A stretch of DNA of 64,000 nucleotides from Hyalella azteca (taxonomy: Eukaryota; Arthropoda; Malacostraca; Amphipoda; Hyalellidae): contig NW_025944898.1 of NCBI RefSeq assembly GCF_000764305.2, positions 62,001 to 126,000 on the forward strand, read 5' to 3'. A program made the position numbers and the translations under genes. Each line of letters opens with the position of its first letter. Position 1 is the first letter of the stretch. Positions 12,427 to 25,900 of this stretch are shown piece by piece. The notes under the pieces are model-generated. The model was given only the letters and a program-made list of their open reading frames with translations. It made no database searches and had not been told where the DNA came from.

Positions 12427-15400
12427 CTATTGACTGCTTACAAATTTTAACCAATTACTCGTTTCGAATATTCCATAAATCGACTTTAAAGTGAGCAGTA
12501 TTTTGGTAATGAACAACCGAACTGAAAATAACCTTTTGCTCTCCATTAAAGTTTACAAATTTTGTTCCTAAAACCTGGAAATGTTCTGAGAAACACTTTT
12601 ATTGCTTATACGCAAGTTGAAAGAACGACTTTGAATTAATGGGAGCCAAGCATTGCATACGAGATGAGGCGTTTCATTGCTCGCATATCGTGTCGAGGTC
12701 ATACACTGACGTGAACGTTTACTAACAAGTATGAGGGCCCATCTGACAGCTAGCCCTCCATTTGTTTATGCTACCTCTTCAAAGCTAATGATGCTGCTGC
12801 GTCCGTAGCTCGTATGCTGTTGTTTTTTATGGTATACTTAAACTTGTAAAAGAGTTTAAAGAAGCTCTTTAAAGAGTCATTGAAGATGTGTACTGAACAA
12901 ACGCCTAGCTGGTTTGAATCTCGTCTCAACTTTCTCATTGGGTTCGGTGGACAAGTCTGTGTCACCTGCGAATCATATGTTCGAGACAAAACAGATCATG
13001 TAAATTACGTTGCTTGGAACTCATTATTTAATTATTTCCATGCGATCGCTTTATTTTTGGGAGGATAATGCGACAAAATGTTTCCCGTGGTTGGCAATGA
13101 ATGCATCTCAATTAATAAACCATCTATATTAAATAGATAAACGAATAAGTAATAATTAGCTCGCACATGTTCACTTGTGCAGCGATTCTCACACTGATAT
13201 GTACAGCGATTGCAATACGTGCATCGTAAAAACGAAAATATTAGTTTTCTTCGCAAGTAGGCAGTAATGAGAACAATTTTTATGCACAATCATCTTCGAA
13301 ACAAAAACGAGTTCAATTAAAATTACAGTCGAGAGAAGGATTTACACACAACATAAATGATCGAAGCTACGGTTGCTCCCTCGTATTGCCTTCATTAGAA
13401 TTCCGCTCGCTGGGAAGCAATGCATAATATAATGCAATTCACAAAATATGCAAATAACGTACATTTCTGCGAGGGAAAATGGATTAAAAAGTCTTGGCTG
13501 CATGAGCCTGTGAAATGTAAATCGAATTTTCCTTGAAAATACTTTTATATCACACAGAGAGACCCGTAATGGAATTATACATTTGAACAAGAACGAGAAT
13601 ATTCTCACGCAGGTATACACGAAAGAGCAATTAAATTTCATGTCTGCCTATAAACAACTAGTAAAATTTAGTGCATATTTTCTGCATAAATATTTTTGGC
13701 CAAGCTCATGTGTCCGCAGTGGTAAAACAAAATTTTTTCGCTTGCACAGGTTTTCAAAGTTTGCGTTAGCAGCGACTAAACTCCTGAGTTCTCTTGGAAA
13801 AATCGTTGTTAATAAATCTTATTTCTATTAGGAAATGTTGGAGGGTTTGTCTGTGTGTTGTAAGCCTAGCACTGATAATATCTAGGGGTTGTGGTGCTTA
13901 TTCATGATACTTATCGTGTCTGCATATAAGCAGGACCTGAAAATTCATTCTAATATAGCTAGAGAATGCGAAAGGATTGCAGCAAAAGTTAAAAATAGAT
14001 TTTGCTTTTGATGAATATAAATTTGATTTGTAAGACGATAAAGTTTTTTTACGTATTCCGAAACAAGAGTAAAATGAGAAATGAGAGTCCCATCTTCTAT
14101 GTAGAATGTGGGTTTGAAGGACTCTTTATTTCACTTGAATACATAACCTCTTATGTTTTCAAGTGTTATGTATTATGTATTCTTATGTATTCCTCTTATA
14201 CGGGATTAGGAATTACGGGAATGATACCAGAATTCCCAAATTGAAGGAATTATCATGACTCAGTAACGCTAGGCTCACCTTCTATATACTAAATAATAAT
14301 GGGAACATATATTTTCGTATGAATTTGTGTTTTCTTCAACAATGTAAGAAATAAATAATATTTTGAAGCGTTAAGAAACCGCGAAAAAATCGGAAAGCAC
14401 ATTAGGACGATAGAAGTTTTTCAAAACTTTCCCTGGATTCGCTTCGACATAACACGTTTATGACCTCAATTTTTTGACCGGTTAAGGATCATAAATCCTC
14501 CACCGACAAGTTTGCACATCAATCAAGCCGTTACTTAGATTGAGCAACATCGTAAATCAATCTTGGCGCGGCAGCCCTGATGAGGCTACGAGATCAGTAA
14601 ACGCTCCAAGCCTCCAACTGAAGTTCACACTGCTGGATTTTACGTAGTTTTCAAGCTCAATAGAAGCAGTGTATATGGAAACTCAGTCAATTCGAATATG
14701 ATGAGGAGGGAACGTAGAACTGATCGATGCATTTATTTCTACAGGACTGTGAATAATATTGCTTCCATCCAACACGCTATTTGTGCACTGAAGAGATTTT
14801 ATGAATATGCTGCTAGGAGGATCATGAATATTATTGTTTTGTGAAAAGAAGCAAGAATCATCAGCTTTCAAACTCAACATTAAATTTTGGTAGTTAACGT
14901 ACGACGTTATCTAATTTTTATCACATACCATTTTCTCATTCTCTCATGATGTTCGATTTTCTAGCAGAAATTTTTGGGCATCAAAGCCAAGACATGTCCA
15001 TATATATGAGCTTCTTGCGAGGAGGTTTAGTTTGCTCTTTGGAGAACAGCAAAACGCAGCTAGTACTAGTGCTGGGATGAGCTGCTATATATAGGGCTTT
15101 ATTTGGATTAATATATTCACAACACTAATGTAACCTACCTAGAAGGATATTGATGTTCAATCCACACGTTAACGTTTAATAGATGAACATAAGAAAAGCG
15201 AGAAATATGTGTGTGGTGTGGCGTGGAGCCTTAATATTGTGTCATCATTTCATGTGATCTTTCGTAAGCTCGTATTAATTGTCGTTCGCACGCAGCTCGG
15301 CCACAGGTAATCATCGACAGCGAAGGTTAAATTATTTACTTTTGTATTGCGCAGGTTTGAACGAGACCTGTTTAATTTCTTTCAATTTTCAATCAATATT

Positions 15401-17009
15401 AAGTTCTAAGCCGGTTTTAGCAACCCTTTTTCCCATTGCGTGTTTCGCCTGCAACTCGCGCTTGATTATCTGGAGCAGCTCGCAGCTTTCCTTTGCGTAT
15501 CGTAAATAATTTACCAAATACTTCTTTCCACATCCTGATAATGGAAGAACGTATACACTAATTGTCGCATTAGAAGTCAAACTCGAGGAAACTTGATGGA
15601 ATTTAGCCCATGAGAATTCATAGAAACTGATCCAAAACAAGCATGTGTCCAGATGGAAGAAGCAGAATCCTTTTTCATAGATGATTTTTACGGGTTTCAA
15701 ACTAACATATCCTATTCAATATTAATTTAATTTGCGAGCGTAAGAACATATTTTTAGAGCGTGCATAGATGACATTCGAAATAAGGAAGATAATATATGA
15801 GGATGAAATTACAGAAATGTCATTGTAAGCAGTGTTCTGCAGTTTAGTAAGACGAATTATTACGCTTAAATAATATATTTTCGTAATATCCCTGTTTGGC
15901 TCCTGAATGACTTGTTACTAATGAATTATTCCCAATTCAGCAAAGATGCAATCAATATAAAAGTTAATATTTCTCAAACACAAAGTCAAATTTAGAGAAG
16001 TGTGAATACAATATTCAAGAAATGCAATTAGAAATGTTTGCCTTTAACGCTCAATCTCTTCGAGTGCACTAGCTGAAGCGTGCATGAAGCAGTTGCAAAC
16101 AGTATATTTATTCGCCTTTAGATTGTTAGTTTCATTTTTCTAGTGATTGTGAGAGTATGTGCTAAGAGTAAATAAAAGTAAATTATATAATAAGAGTAAA
16201 CTATATTTTGAGAATAAGCTGTATATTGAAAATACTGACAAAGATGTAAGTAAAGAACAGTTTTGAATTAGTTCATACGATTAATATTTTCGTAAAAACT
16301 ATCAATGGTATAAGTTGGAAGCTTATCTCCTCAGTTGTGCGTGAACAATGAGTGTAAGCACTCACGACATTAATTTATTCTAAGAGTGCACAACTCAATA
16401 CAAAATGTTGATCTAGTCGATCTCTGGCCCGAGTCTCCGGCAATATTGTGAATTGGTCGGCAAGCTGTTGACGCTCCAGGCCCTCTGCTTCCTACGAGGG
16501 AAGCTAATTTAATTGCCTTATTTTCTAGTGGGTTCGGCCTACCTGTAGTGAATAAACAAAAGTGTAGGAATGAAAAGAATAAAAATGCATTTTAAATAAA
16601 AAGCTAGATGAATATTTTGAAGCTTGCTTTTGAGACCAATTGAGAAATTAACGTTAAAACGTTCATCCTTTTAAAGATTTCTGTTCTAAATTCGATTAAG
16701 TTTGATTTCACTTGAAGTGAAAATTTTATTGACCTTAAAATGAACTATACGTCAGTGATTAATGCGCCTGAATTACTGAATAACTTCATTATTATAACTT
16801 CATTATTAAAGGTAATTGATCCGACAAAATCTAAATACAATCGACCAGAAACTTTAATTAAGAAGTAAAAAGTAAAAACTGGTTCAAAGTAGATGTACAA
16901 GGTGATTTATGGAAGCTTCCTGATTTGAGAGCTCAAGGAATAAACTAGTAAAGATATCAATACCATATGAATTTTATTGAAAAATACATCATCTGAATTT
17001 TTGTTTCAT
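12427..17009. other. Intergenic stretch, nothing supported
   Basis: AT-rich DNA with scattered short open frames and no recognised gene or array. Both strands were checked for transposase, reverse transcriptase and receptor motifs without success. Confidence 0.4.
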
Positions 17010-17520
17010 TTAGTTTTAGGGATGACATCGGATAAATGACGGCCCTCATTGTGAATGGATTCAGTTAGTCGATTTTTGAAGTTCCGCTCAACTCGCTGAA
17101 GCATAACGATGGGTGTGTTGGCGATGGCTTAACGTATGTTGTTCTTCAAATGAGGTAGGGTCCTTGGACAGTCGTTGTAAACAATCGATTTAAGATAACC
17201 CCATAAAAAATCATACGGAGTCAAATCGGGGGATCAGTCATGACAAAGAAGGTCACCTCTCAGGGAGATGAGGCTAAATCATCAGAATAACAGCATGTTT
17301 ACTTGCTGAACGGTGTGGAGAACGCAGAAACGCTTCTCTACTTTTTTCTACGTTTACAGGTGTTGTGGCAGTCCACTGACCCCCAGACCCTCTTGCATTC
17401 ACACTTCCACTTGCCCTAAATTTATTCACCCACCTAACAATCGATTTTCGATCAGGAACCCAACCTGAAGGACGAATACGGAACCGAGTGCGGAATGCTC
17501 GTTGAGTAACGATAATGAAA
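17010..17520 (-). pseudogene. Deleted IS630/mariner-type transposase remnant
   Basis: On the minus strand, about 17520-17290 reads as the helix-turn-helix region of a Tc1/mariner-superfamily transposase (VPDRKSIVRWVNKFRASGS, then a stretch like RSPHRSASKHA). It is followed directly by the C-terminal catalytic part at about 17255-17010 (SPDLTPYDF, LWGYLKSIVYNDCPRTLPHL, later RVERNFKNRLTESI). The section between, which should carry the first two catalytic acids, is missing. At least one in-frame stop (after LKNNIR) and frameshifts confirm decay. The family is recognised from the SPDLTP-D-F and WGYLK motifs; no terminal repeats were delimited. Confidence 0.75.
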
Positions 17521-17739
17521 CAGCCATTAAAAAATACGCCTGCTCACGACAATACGCCTGCTACTACAGCAAGCGCACTCTGCTCACTTGTCCAATGTAT
17601 AGTTGAACTGACTAGGCGGGACACAAAACTTCATGACGTTGCCTTTCATATGAAATACTCCACGCTTTATTCCTACAATATCAGGCTGTTTGGCTCGAAA
17701 TTCCATCAGGAAATTTCCGTGAATCAGCCTGTACATGCA

Positions 17740-17870
17740 CACGAAACTTATCCGGACAGACAATAGATTTAAAAACTATTTATCCGGACGGACAATACCT
17801 TAAAAGCTGTTTGTACGGACCAACAATCCCTCAACATACTGTTTGTTCGGACAGACGATATCTGATCAAA
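17740..17870. repeat. Short tandem array around ATCCGGACAGACAAT
   Basis: Three to four diverged copies of a unit of about 35 bp built on TATCCGGACRGACAATA. It lies just outside the transposase remnant and may belong to its terminal region. Confidence 0.45.
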
Positions 17871-19599
17871 CTTCTACCGTTCGGCTAAAAAAAGCAAGAA
17901 ACAGAAAAAAAATAATCGAATTTGCCAGCAAGCTAGTTGTGCCTGGAAAAAATAAGTTTCTCGTTATTTTTAATTTCAAATCAAAATCATCAAATTAAAA
18001 TTCAGGTGTGAATTTGCCAAGCTTAAATTAATGTTTTTACGGTTCATGCCATCATCGAGCAATGAAATTCGCTTCCGGCTTTCTAGAGGCCTCTTCTGTG
18101 TTCAAACATACGCCGCAGACAGCGCTTCCTGGTGGAAAGCCCTCGTTGTAATCGAAACATAATCGAGCGGAGGGATTGCTGGCGAAATTCAAGAGGCATT
18201 TACGCTGCAGTGGATATCAGCCAATACATGAGCCCTTTGGTAAAGGAAATTGCGTGTGACTCCGAGGTATACATGGGGTGCAACACTCCAATTGAATCAG
18301 CTCAGTTACTCCAGTAATGTGGAGTAACGATTTCAGCTGCGGAAAAAGTATACATGTCTTAATCTATGACCGAAAAATATTACATCTTGGGCAGTTCTAT
18401 GAATTATTTAGGTTTTTATGCATAAACTAACAGCTATTTATTTCAAATATTTTTCTAGCATTTGAGATCAATGCATGACGTAGTAATCCGAACATTACTA
18501 AAACCTCGTATCATAGAACATGGACACCATTGATCACATATCATTGATATCAATGGATAGTCTGATTATTTACAGTAACATTTCCATTGACGAAAAGCAA
18601 GAATCAATAAACTTTAATCTCACAAGCTTTATTTCACTTTATTAAAATGTTTCAATTCACGTGTTGAGTCATGACGCTCACATTCGACTTATTCAATTTA
18701 TTTCCTTCATTCAAAATGTGAATGTTTTCCGGAACTTGGTCATCCGCCAATCACGAGTCACAATGAACTACGTGAGTCAAATCTTAAGGTCGACAAATTC
18801 CTCAACTGTAACGATTGAACCTCAGGTTCAATCGTTACAATCGCTAGGTTTGTGGATGTGCGAAAATATCACCATATTTTGCACGCGTTAAACACATCAT
18901 CTCTCGGCTCAGAGATAGAACTCCTGTAAAACTTCATATTGCTAATTATCTCTCAAACTTTTGTGTTCTGACCAAAATTATCCTCTGAAAGGAACAACTA
19001 ACACCGTTAAATGTAAAATTGTAATAACTGAATATGCCGGGTGATCAGGTGAGTCAAATATTGAGGGGCTGACATCTTTGTTTGAAAATATGTTTGGCAA
19101 AACGCAATAATTTTCGGTTCTATTTCCCTAACAATAGTTTTGAAGGATTTTTAATAACGATGTAGCGTTTCTATCATTTAAAGAATAATTTTCAAAGCAA
19201 TCCTAATTATTGAAATGAATTTTTAATTTTAATATTTCGTTTATCAAGCGTTCGTCATAGTGAATGAATGGCATAATTGATAAAATTTATTACAATATAA
19301 TACCAACAAGGTTGATGTGTCTCATTTTTATTTTTCCAGGCTTATAAACAAGCCAGTAACGATCGAAGACCTCGAGAGGGCGCACAGAATTGTCTGCCGC
19401 AACCATGCCAGGGACCGCCGGAATGCATGAAGTTCTTCCTGTGAGCTTCAAAACGGAAATGTTCACTACACTACGAACACCAAGCCATTGTGCAAAAACC
19501 ATAATTATTGATTTCAAATTTTAGCCAACTTATTTAATATTCGCATCGTCGCTGGCATACCCTGAGTGAAATATTCTGATAAACAGAAAATCATTAGCC
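17871..19599. other. Gene-free stretch upstream of the RGK start codon
   Basis: Holds a near-perfect hairpin at 18807-18839 and no coding exon. A 5' untranslated exon of the RGK gene may begin near 19525, after the acceptor-like TTTTAG at 19519-19524, but no promoter is evident. Confidence 0.35.
18807..18839. repeat. Perfect 16-bp inverted repeat, 1-base spacer
   Basis: Left arm TGTAACGATTGAACCT, one C, then its exact reverse complement. It could form a stem-loop or cruciform. It is not adjacent to a recognised gene end. Confidence 0.8.
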
Positions 19600-19937
19600 A
19601 TGTCGCGTGCATCCACCATTCGTTTATCATCCACTGCGAGTGAGGAGACAACCGTGAGCCTCACGTCCCCCACGACGCCTCCTTGCACATCCCCAGTGAA
19701 CCTCACGTCTCCAACCTCAGCAAACAACGCGTCTTTCCCCCAACGCTCCACGCCTGTCAAGACTCGGCCGTCCTTCACCAAGCGCTTCTCCCAGAACATG
19801 TCCCCACTTCGCTCCCCATCGTCACCTCGACCCACTCCCCCTACTTCCCCCATGCCGGGATCCCCTAGATCCCCAGCAACTCCACTATCACCCAGATCAC
19901 CCAGGGGTTCTCAACCGGGCTCACCCGCTAACAACAG
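19600..19937 (+). CDS. Rgk: RGK exon 1 (Ser/Pro-rich N-terminus)
   Basis: Codons 1-112 plus two bases, donor AACAACAG|GTACGT. Low-complexity S, T and P with repeated SPRSP/SPTTPP motifs, likely disordered and a candidate for proline-directed phosphorylation. GC content is well above the surroundings. Confidence 0.85.
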
Positions 19938-22900
19938 GTACGTACAATATTTGCAAATTGTTCTATGGGTTCAAAATTCATCTGCATACTGGTGAGCAGG
20001 GAAACAAAATAGAGTATTCAATATGAATCTCATCTATGCTACGATCAGAAACACTTAAATGAACTTTACATATTCATGCTTATGACAAAGGCCAGTATAC
20101 TAGTACATCTTTATTTTTATCCTATGAACAACTTTGGCCTAGCCTGAAATAAAAATCAGTTTCGTCGTTTGAAATCAATTCCGAAAAATGAACTGATACT
20201 ACGCCTGGTACAAAATTTTGGAATCAACCAATATGAACACGAATAAATAACAAAACAAGAAACATTGGCACAAAAAAATACACACACACAAAAATGAACA
20301 AAAGAACATTGGCATATTTTTATCCGATGATAGATATAGATTATTTATCGTAGAGCCTCTGGCTTAAATTGCATTTTCTATCCCACTTCCTGACTATGAT
20401 GGGCGGCACTGCATCATCGTCCTCAGACTGTATACTTGACAAGAAAGATGGGATGCAAGTATGACAATTTCGCCTAACTCGTAAGACGCATATCTCGCCA
20501 CCCATTCTTGCCATTTAGCTTCTTCATGATTCTGAAGTGAAATCTTAATCATGATTTCTGAGCTCGTTAATAGTTTGTGTTAGCGTACCAGCACAGGTAA
20601 ACGGGTTAAATCTTACTTGAACTTATACTGTAACCAACACAGACTCCTCATTTTTATCCAGGTGTATTCAGTGTTTAACATATATGTACATCTGTTGATC
20701 CAATCTATTCAAATCCGGGGCCAGCTCAGTTAGCATGTACTCATCAGCACAGTATGCCCGAACATAATTGATTGAAGAACAGACTAAATGAAGCTATGCA
20801 GGAGCATATGTTCAGTCTTGAAATGCCTAGCACCTTACAGACCAGGCAATAAGTCCAGCAGCTACCTCAAACAATCATCAGTTGTGGAAAGATCGGGTTC
20901 CAAATGCCGGATCCCTTGTGATTCAAGTCACGAAAAATTCAAGAATCGGCAACAGGCCACGGGCCTATTTCTTCGGTGCCGATTATTCTATTCCATTCTA
21001 TTCAATCACATACAAATATGGCTGGATCATGACCGAGAATCTAGTACTGAACAGTTCGTGGCTTTGAGTAGCTATTTATGGGGCCGAAAGTACATATTCT
21101 TAACAATAAGCAACTACACCAATTTATTTGAAATAAATTTGCAGCAATAAGTGGCAAACTAAAATGAAAATAAAAACTTCTTCTCAGCAGTTAATAATAT
21201 TTACAAAACGCGTTTTGAGAGAATAATAAAGGACATCATTGGGGTTTGAATTGCATTATCTCTGATAATTTCAAAGACCGACTCACAACCGTGAGCAATG
21301 CTGATCGACTGATCTCTCTAGCTTAAAAATGCTCAAAATTATCGTTCGATTACAGCCTCAATATTCGTGGAGTTCGTCGGAATTTTAACTTATATTAAAT
21401 AAAATTTGAAATTATCTCAAAACTGAATATCTTAAGTCGGCATTAAGCATAATATTAAATGCTTAAAGTACTGTAACGCACTTCTGCTTGATTAAACCAC
21501 AGTGGCCCAGTGGTTACAGTTCAGAGTACCAAGATTGGAGCAGAGAGGCGCGGGTTCGATCCCAGCTCTGTGCGCCAGTTTCTGGTCAGAATCGGCAAGG
21601 AGGCCGGACGGTTAAGCACAGCAGAATTTGGAGCAGGTGTGTTGTGAGTTCGAGATCGCAACAAGCTGTGAATGTTCTGCGATGTTAAGAATCGCGACAA
21701 GCCTACGGCCTAATAAACGCCGAAACCGCTATGCTATGCTATGCTAAATCCCCTTCCTCCTCCCCTCACTGCCAGTCCCCGCGTAGGAGGGAAGCTGGCG
21801 TATCTGGCGAGCCGCCGCACGTCGCGGGACAGCGAGACCGGGGACGTGGCCCCGCTCGTGTCGGCGCGGTACTGCAAAAGACGGCCATCAAATTTCCTCG
21901 AGCTCCCGGGTACGGCTTGAGTTGTTCTTCTTCGTTTTGGTTATGATTACATTGGGCATTTTTAAAATCCTTGATAATGGCTGTTCAAATCTTGAAATCA
22001 CGCAAATATCATAAAAGCTGATCAAAAACAAAGAAACAATCACAAACCCATTTAAGAACACTGTTCATTTCTAGAAATTATTCAATGTAATATTTTCAAT
22101 CATGTGTTGGTTACCTACTGTGAGAATTTAATTGCATATTATTTATATATGTCGAAAGTATTCGTTCGTTGTAATTATTTTTTGCAAAAATTTTTCAGAT
22201 AATTCGAGTGTTAAGCAGACATTATGGAAGCGTTCAAATTGGAGCACCTACATTATATTTATTTGTGTTATTCAAAATAATAAGACTTGTTTACGTACAT
22301 GAGGCAGTGCCGGACCACTATCGGCCGCGGGTTTGTTCTCTGCCCGAGCAATACAACCCGCGAGCCTGTGACCAGATCTACCGACTGCGCACCTTCTCCA
22401 TCACGTCCAAGGGCGTCATCAACAGGGGTGACTCTCTTATCTCCAAGCGGTCCAAGTCCAACACTTCTGTGTGCTCAACGGTATCAAGGTTAATTTTTAT
22501 GTCTGCATAATGAAAGATCTCTTGATCTTTGTAGTAAGAGATCTCTTGATCTCTAATTATTGATCTCTGCAAAAGAAATTGATCTCTTGTCTGATTTACA
22601 GTACGTAAATTATTGTCTTTTCTTGCTGCTCAAACCGTTACTTGTTAGATTGATTGATTTAATTGATTCCTTAGACCTTCCAGTCGTAGCGGCCGGAGCG
22701 GGGAGAGGTCGCCGTTTGAAGGCTCGTGTTGCGGCTCTTCCTACGTGTCTTCTGAAAATTCCGTGGGCATCACAAAGTATAGGGTTAGTTCCGATAAAAA
22801 GTAGATAAATACTGTTGTATTGACTTGATTCGAATGAAAAAATTTTGGATTGGATAAAAAAGATAACTGTTCTTTATGCATTTAATAATTTCAGCTATAA

Positions 22901-25900
22901 AATTTGGCTAATTTCATTTTCCAGAATTGATTTTAAGGTACGTTGTTTCTTCGAGGTTTTTAAATAATATAATGACAATTACGCGTGATAAAGTTTTCTT
23001 AAATGAAATTACACATCAGTATTCCTTGAAAATTTAGATTACATACACCCAGATTTTGCATTGAGTTTCAGTTTACAAGCTCTGCCAAAACTTCTATGCA
23101 AGTAAAGCTCGCACAACATCCGAGATGGACCACAATACCCGTGCTTTAATAGCTTCATGTTTTCGCGTCTAGTTTCGCTATGAGGTTTTCAGGCAGATCT
23201 GCTCCATCATCTCGGCTTTTCCTTTATTGTTCCAAAGAGTTAATGGAGTTGGTTGTCGGGTTTTCATTTGGGTCTTCCAAGATTCCAAGTAAGACGAAAC
23301 CATGAAGATTATTTCTGGGGTTTCCAAACCTCTTGACGTTATCTAAACCGAGAGAATCATTCACGATGTGAATTTTTGTTGCATTATTCTATGATACCTC
23401 TGTCGGTATTCATTATTAATCGATAATCTTATATTTCCAAGTTGTGCTCCTGTTACATGTAGCACTGCTATGTATCATTATGCTTCAGGATGTTCACAGT
23501 TCTAGCTCACTTAGGATGTTCACAGTTCTCAAGTGAACAAATTATCAATATTGCCAAAAATTTCTTGTATGGATGTGATATAATATTGGTTAAAAATTCT
23601 AAATTTTATTGTGCTCGTAACAATGACTATTTTTCGTATCCAGAATTATTTAAGTTATCATTCTTTTGTTTGCTCTATTTTTCTAAAATCTTTCCTTGTG
23701 ACCCTCGAGCTGATGATTTAACTGAATAGAATAAATTAATAATAATAGTATTAATAATAATAATAACAATAATAATATAATAATAATATTAACAAGAGTA
23801 CAAAGCGTCGCTTCACTCAAAACATGTATTGAATTTGAGCCCGAGTATTTCGCAACGGACAAGTTTGCTCGTATACTTTTCAGTAGCTTTTTCCTTTATG
23901 ATTTTTTCGCACTTCAATATGCAGAATCCGACGATATGTAGACCAGTTCAAATAGCTTCAATGTTTAGTGTAACTAATAGCTTATTTTTGTTCACATGTT
24001 ACTGGAATTGTCTTATTATTAATAAACCCTTTCGTCGCTGATACATTTATCGTTGTCAATGCTATTCGTACCTAGTGGTTTTTAATTAAAAGCATCATTT
24101 ATATCAAATATAATTTCAAGTATCAATTTCGTCGGGAAGAACAAATTGATAACAACTGAAGGCTCCAGTCCAAACCTCATTCACGGCGCACCGGCTTTCA
24201 TTCCTTTGCAGGTCGTCTTGCTCGGCGAGTCCGGCGTCGGCAAAAGTGCCCTCGTGTCCCAATTTATGACGTCCGAGTACATGAACACGTACGACGCTTC
24301 CCTCGGTGAGTTCAGTTCATGCAATGCTGGTTCCTGAGCTCATTATTACTGAGCTCAGCTATTATTAATGATTTACTAGTATGAACAATCAAAATTTAAT
24401 CCATGGCGGGGACGAATGTTCCCATATTATTTTAATAATCAAACCTCATGAAACGATCTTTTAGGCATGCATGATAAGGATATACATGACTCAAATATTA
24501 GCCTTCTTCACTCCACTTCGCCACTCACTTAACTCGCAAAAATTTTTTAAATCCCATTCATCAGCCACAACTTTTTTAATACTTTGAAGATAGATATATG
24601 CAAGTTTTCATGTTTGCCTGTACGGTAGCAGGATATGCCTGAACCGAGGAGCATAAATATAACCGTAAGACCTTGGATTGTTTGTGATCTCATAGAATAT
24701 ACTGACATAAATTACTATACTCAAACAAGGAAGTAGTACACAATTTGAATGTATAACTTGATACAATTCCAAGTTATAGAATGATTTACGGAATGTTGAC
24801 ACATTCTTTTTCCGATGACATTAAATTAGTTTATTATGAACGAAATTGTAGTGTCAATGTTCTTTATTCCAATCCACTTCATGGCTAAGGTCGTAAAACT
24901 TTTCTGGCATCATGATCTCGTACCACCATTAGTGGTGTGCCTTCGTCGGTCTCGTCAGGCCCTGGCAATTAATGGCTCCCGTCGAGATCCTTGCAGCTGC
25001 TTAATGAAGCTCTTAATCCACACCATATCCTCTGCCCTTAGTGATAACAATAAGCGTTGCAAGGAAAACCTTTTGTTTCCCTTGGCCTGATCTAATATGT
25101 ATTATCTTCCCGATCTTTTAATGTGTTAACTTTGTTGTTTAATTATTTTGAACATCAATAATCTTGCAGACATCATGATGATAAAGTATGTTATGTAGGT
25201 ATAGAGGTCACCTTTTTTTGGCAGCAGCTAAAATTATGTATAATAACTCGGACAGAAAGGAACGTGAAGCATTAGTGCATAAATTAAACAGAATATTCGT
25301 GGACAAGTTGTACAATATATTTCAAAAAATCTTGTACAACCAGAGCAATGCAATGTGCAGATGGAACACAAAAGCTTCCTTGTAATCCGGGCTCTGAATA
25401 TAATGGCCAGCACACATGAATTGGTTGCTATTTTGAACTGCACGAAGGCGAGGAAAGATTGTCGTCCTTTTGGCATTTCTCTACTTTTTTTCGAAAATAC
25501 GGAGCCTCATTTTGTGAAGCATCGTCTTTCAGGCCGTCTAATTACTTCCGGTGCTCAGGACGAGCCTGAAACAAACTGCCCACATAAAGGATGGAAATGT
25601 CGCTACTGATACGAAGGAAAAAAAAGTGTTGACATCCAAAGATTTTCCAACCTTTCTCCTGCATCACATAAAAACTTGACTCTAATTAAGTAGTGAATTT
25701 AAAATCATGCATTCCAAAATCAATGTTAGAGTTTATAATGATGAATATAATTTTTAAGTTGACTGAGCATTAATTTTTGAAGCTTATCAGGTTTATGATA
25801 GAATATTTCATTATGAATTACTGAGAAATAACCTACTTACGAATGGAATGCCGTAGCAATATTCAAGCGGTCAATTGCACAGAAGCCACACCGGAAGGAC

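Noticed and set aside
14575..14620. CCCTGATGAGGCTACGAGA, looks like the start of a hammerhead ribozyme core
   Set aside because: No GAAA partner after a stem II and no closing stems, so the core is incomplete. No other hammerhead core was found near the Penelope remnant either.
21495..21570. Possible tRNA gene (A and B boxes)
   Set aside because: Acceptor and anticodon stems do not close and the sequence runs on into a SINE body with a tandem tail.
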